The translations under genes and the position numbers were made by a program. Below, one piece after another: positions 63,536 to 64,000 of a DNA stretch of 64,000 nt (position 1 is the stretch's first letter; every line of letters begins with the position of its first letter). Under the pieces are notes generated by a model, which did no database searches, was not told where the DNA came from, and saw only the letters and a program-made list of their open reading frames with translations. Source of the stretch: Gymnogyps californianus (lineage: Eukaryota; Chordata; Aves; Accipitriformes; Cathartidae). The stretch is taken from NCBI RefSeq assembly GCF_018139145.2, contig NC_059485.1, positions 15,313,698 to 15,377,697 of the forward strand, given 5' to 3'.

Positions 63536-63560
63536 GGGGGGGGGGGGGGGGGGGGGGGGG
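63536..63560 (+). repeat. G25 homopolymer
   Basis: Twenty-five consecutive G after GGTTT, followed by CAGTATCC. As with the 48-G run, the length is likely to be unreliable and the tract is quadruplex-prone. Confidence 0.9.
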
Positions 63561-64000
63561 CAGTATCCTTCTATTCAGGGGACCAATTTGTTGTTCCCTG
63601 GGTGAACTTGAAAAATTTTTGACTTAGGGACTTGCATTTCTTTCAGAACTAATTTAAAGGAGAGTTATCTCAAAGCAGATTATATTTCCTCAGAGTGCTT
63701 GAATAAGTTTTTACTGACATGAATACAGCTTGTACACTCTACATTAATATACAAGCAGCCTTCCGATTTCTCAAAAATTTGGAGGAAAGAAAGAAAAAAA
63801 ATCTCTTACCTAAAAAAACGTGCTGGAAAAAGGAATAGAGTACATACTTTCAACATGGAAATATACTGCCTTAACCTCACACCCCTGAGATCTACAATTA
63901 AGCATTCTAGAAACTAAAAAATTATTAGGAAAAATATGTTATCATCCAGCAAATACTTTTATAATACTTTAATTCATTAGAAATATTTTCAAACTCTCCC

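Larger units (their letters stand above)
62543..64000. other. AT-rich non-coding stretch to window end
   Basis: Apart from G11 at 62825-62835 and G25 at 63536-63560, nothing was recognised. No gene is cut by the window edge as far as can be seen. Confidence 0.5.

Noticed and set aside
1..64000. Bacterial-type systems, CRISPR arrays, rRNA or tRNA genes
   Set aside because: No regularly spaced repeats, no tRNA-like cloverleaf with a GTTCGA-type arm and no rRNA blocks were seen. The window is vertebrate nuclear DNA.

Overview
The window looks like avian nuclear DNA from an intergenic region or a very long intron. By eye it is AT-rich (roughly 60-65% A+T), with closely spaced stops in all frames. 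No complete protein-coding gene, rRNA, tRNA or CRISPR array can be supported. The bird assignment rests on the repeats: CR1 LINE pieces carrying the typical avian 3' tail (ending TCTATGATTCTA or its complement) and two solo retroviral LTRs of the avian ERVL-like type. I cannot name the species or the host gene. The LTR types suggest a non-galliform neognath, but only weakly.

Layout: 1-3.6 kb is unremarkable unique sequence. A 739-bp solo LTR lies at 3661-4399. From 4.4 to 13.2 kb there is AT-rich sequence with minor simple repeats. A 5'-truncated CR1 on the minus strand is at 13217-13690. From 13.7 to 25.6 kb there is unique sequence with a 110-codon orphan open frame (18929-19258), a CR1 tail (22132-22190), a possible orphan exon (23905-24040) and an ancient LINE tail (24799-24880). 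A CR1 reverse-transcriptase fragment on the minus strand lies at 25618-25893. Two exon-like open frames without known homology occur at 28490-28759 and 35568-35771. A well-bounded 592-bp solo LTR with a perfect 5-bp target duplication is at 36260-36851. Short CR1 tails lie at 37321-37368 and 46702-46757, and an older CR1-like piece at 38967-39047. Long G homopolymers are at 43180-43227 (48 G) and 63536-63560 (25 G). A self-complementary ancient amniote repeat is at 58588-58760, with a probable second fragment at 45634-45690. Between about 56.5 and 62.5 kb, several blocks have a more balanced base composition and dense homeodomain-like sites, as conserved non-coding enhancers often do. Conservation could not be tested here.

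No genes can be shown to work together and no new biological system is evident. The observations most worth checking are the candidate conserved blocks, the four orphan open frames, the common ancestry of the two LTR 3' ends, and the palindromic ancient repeat.
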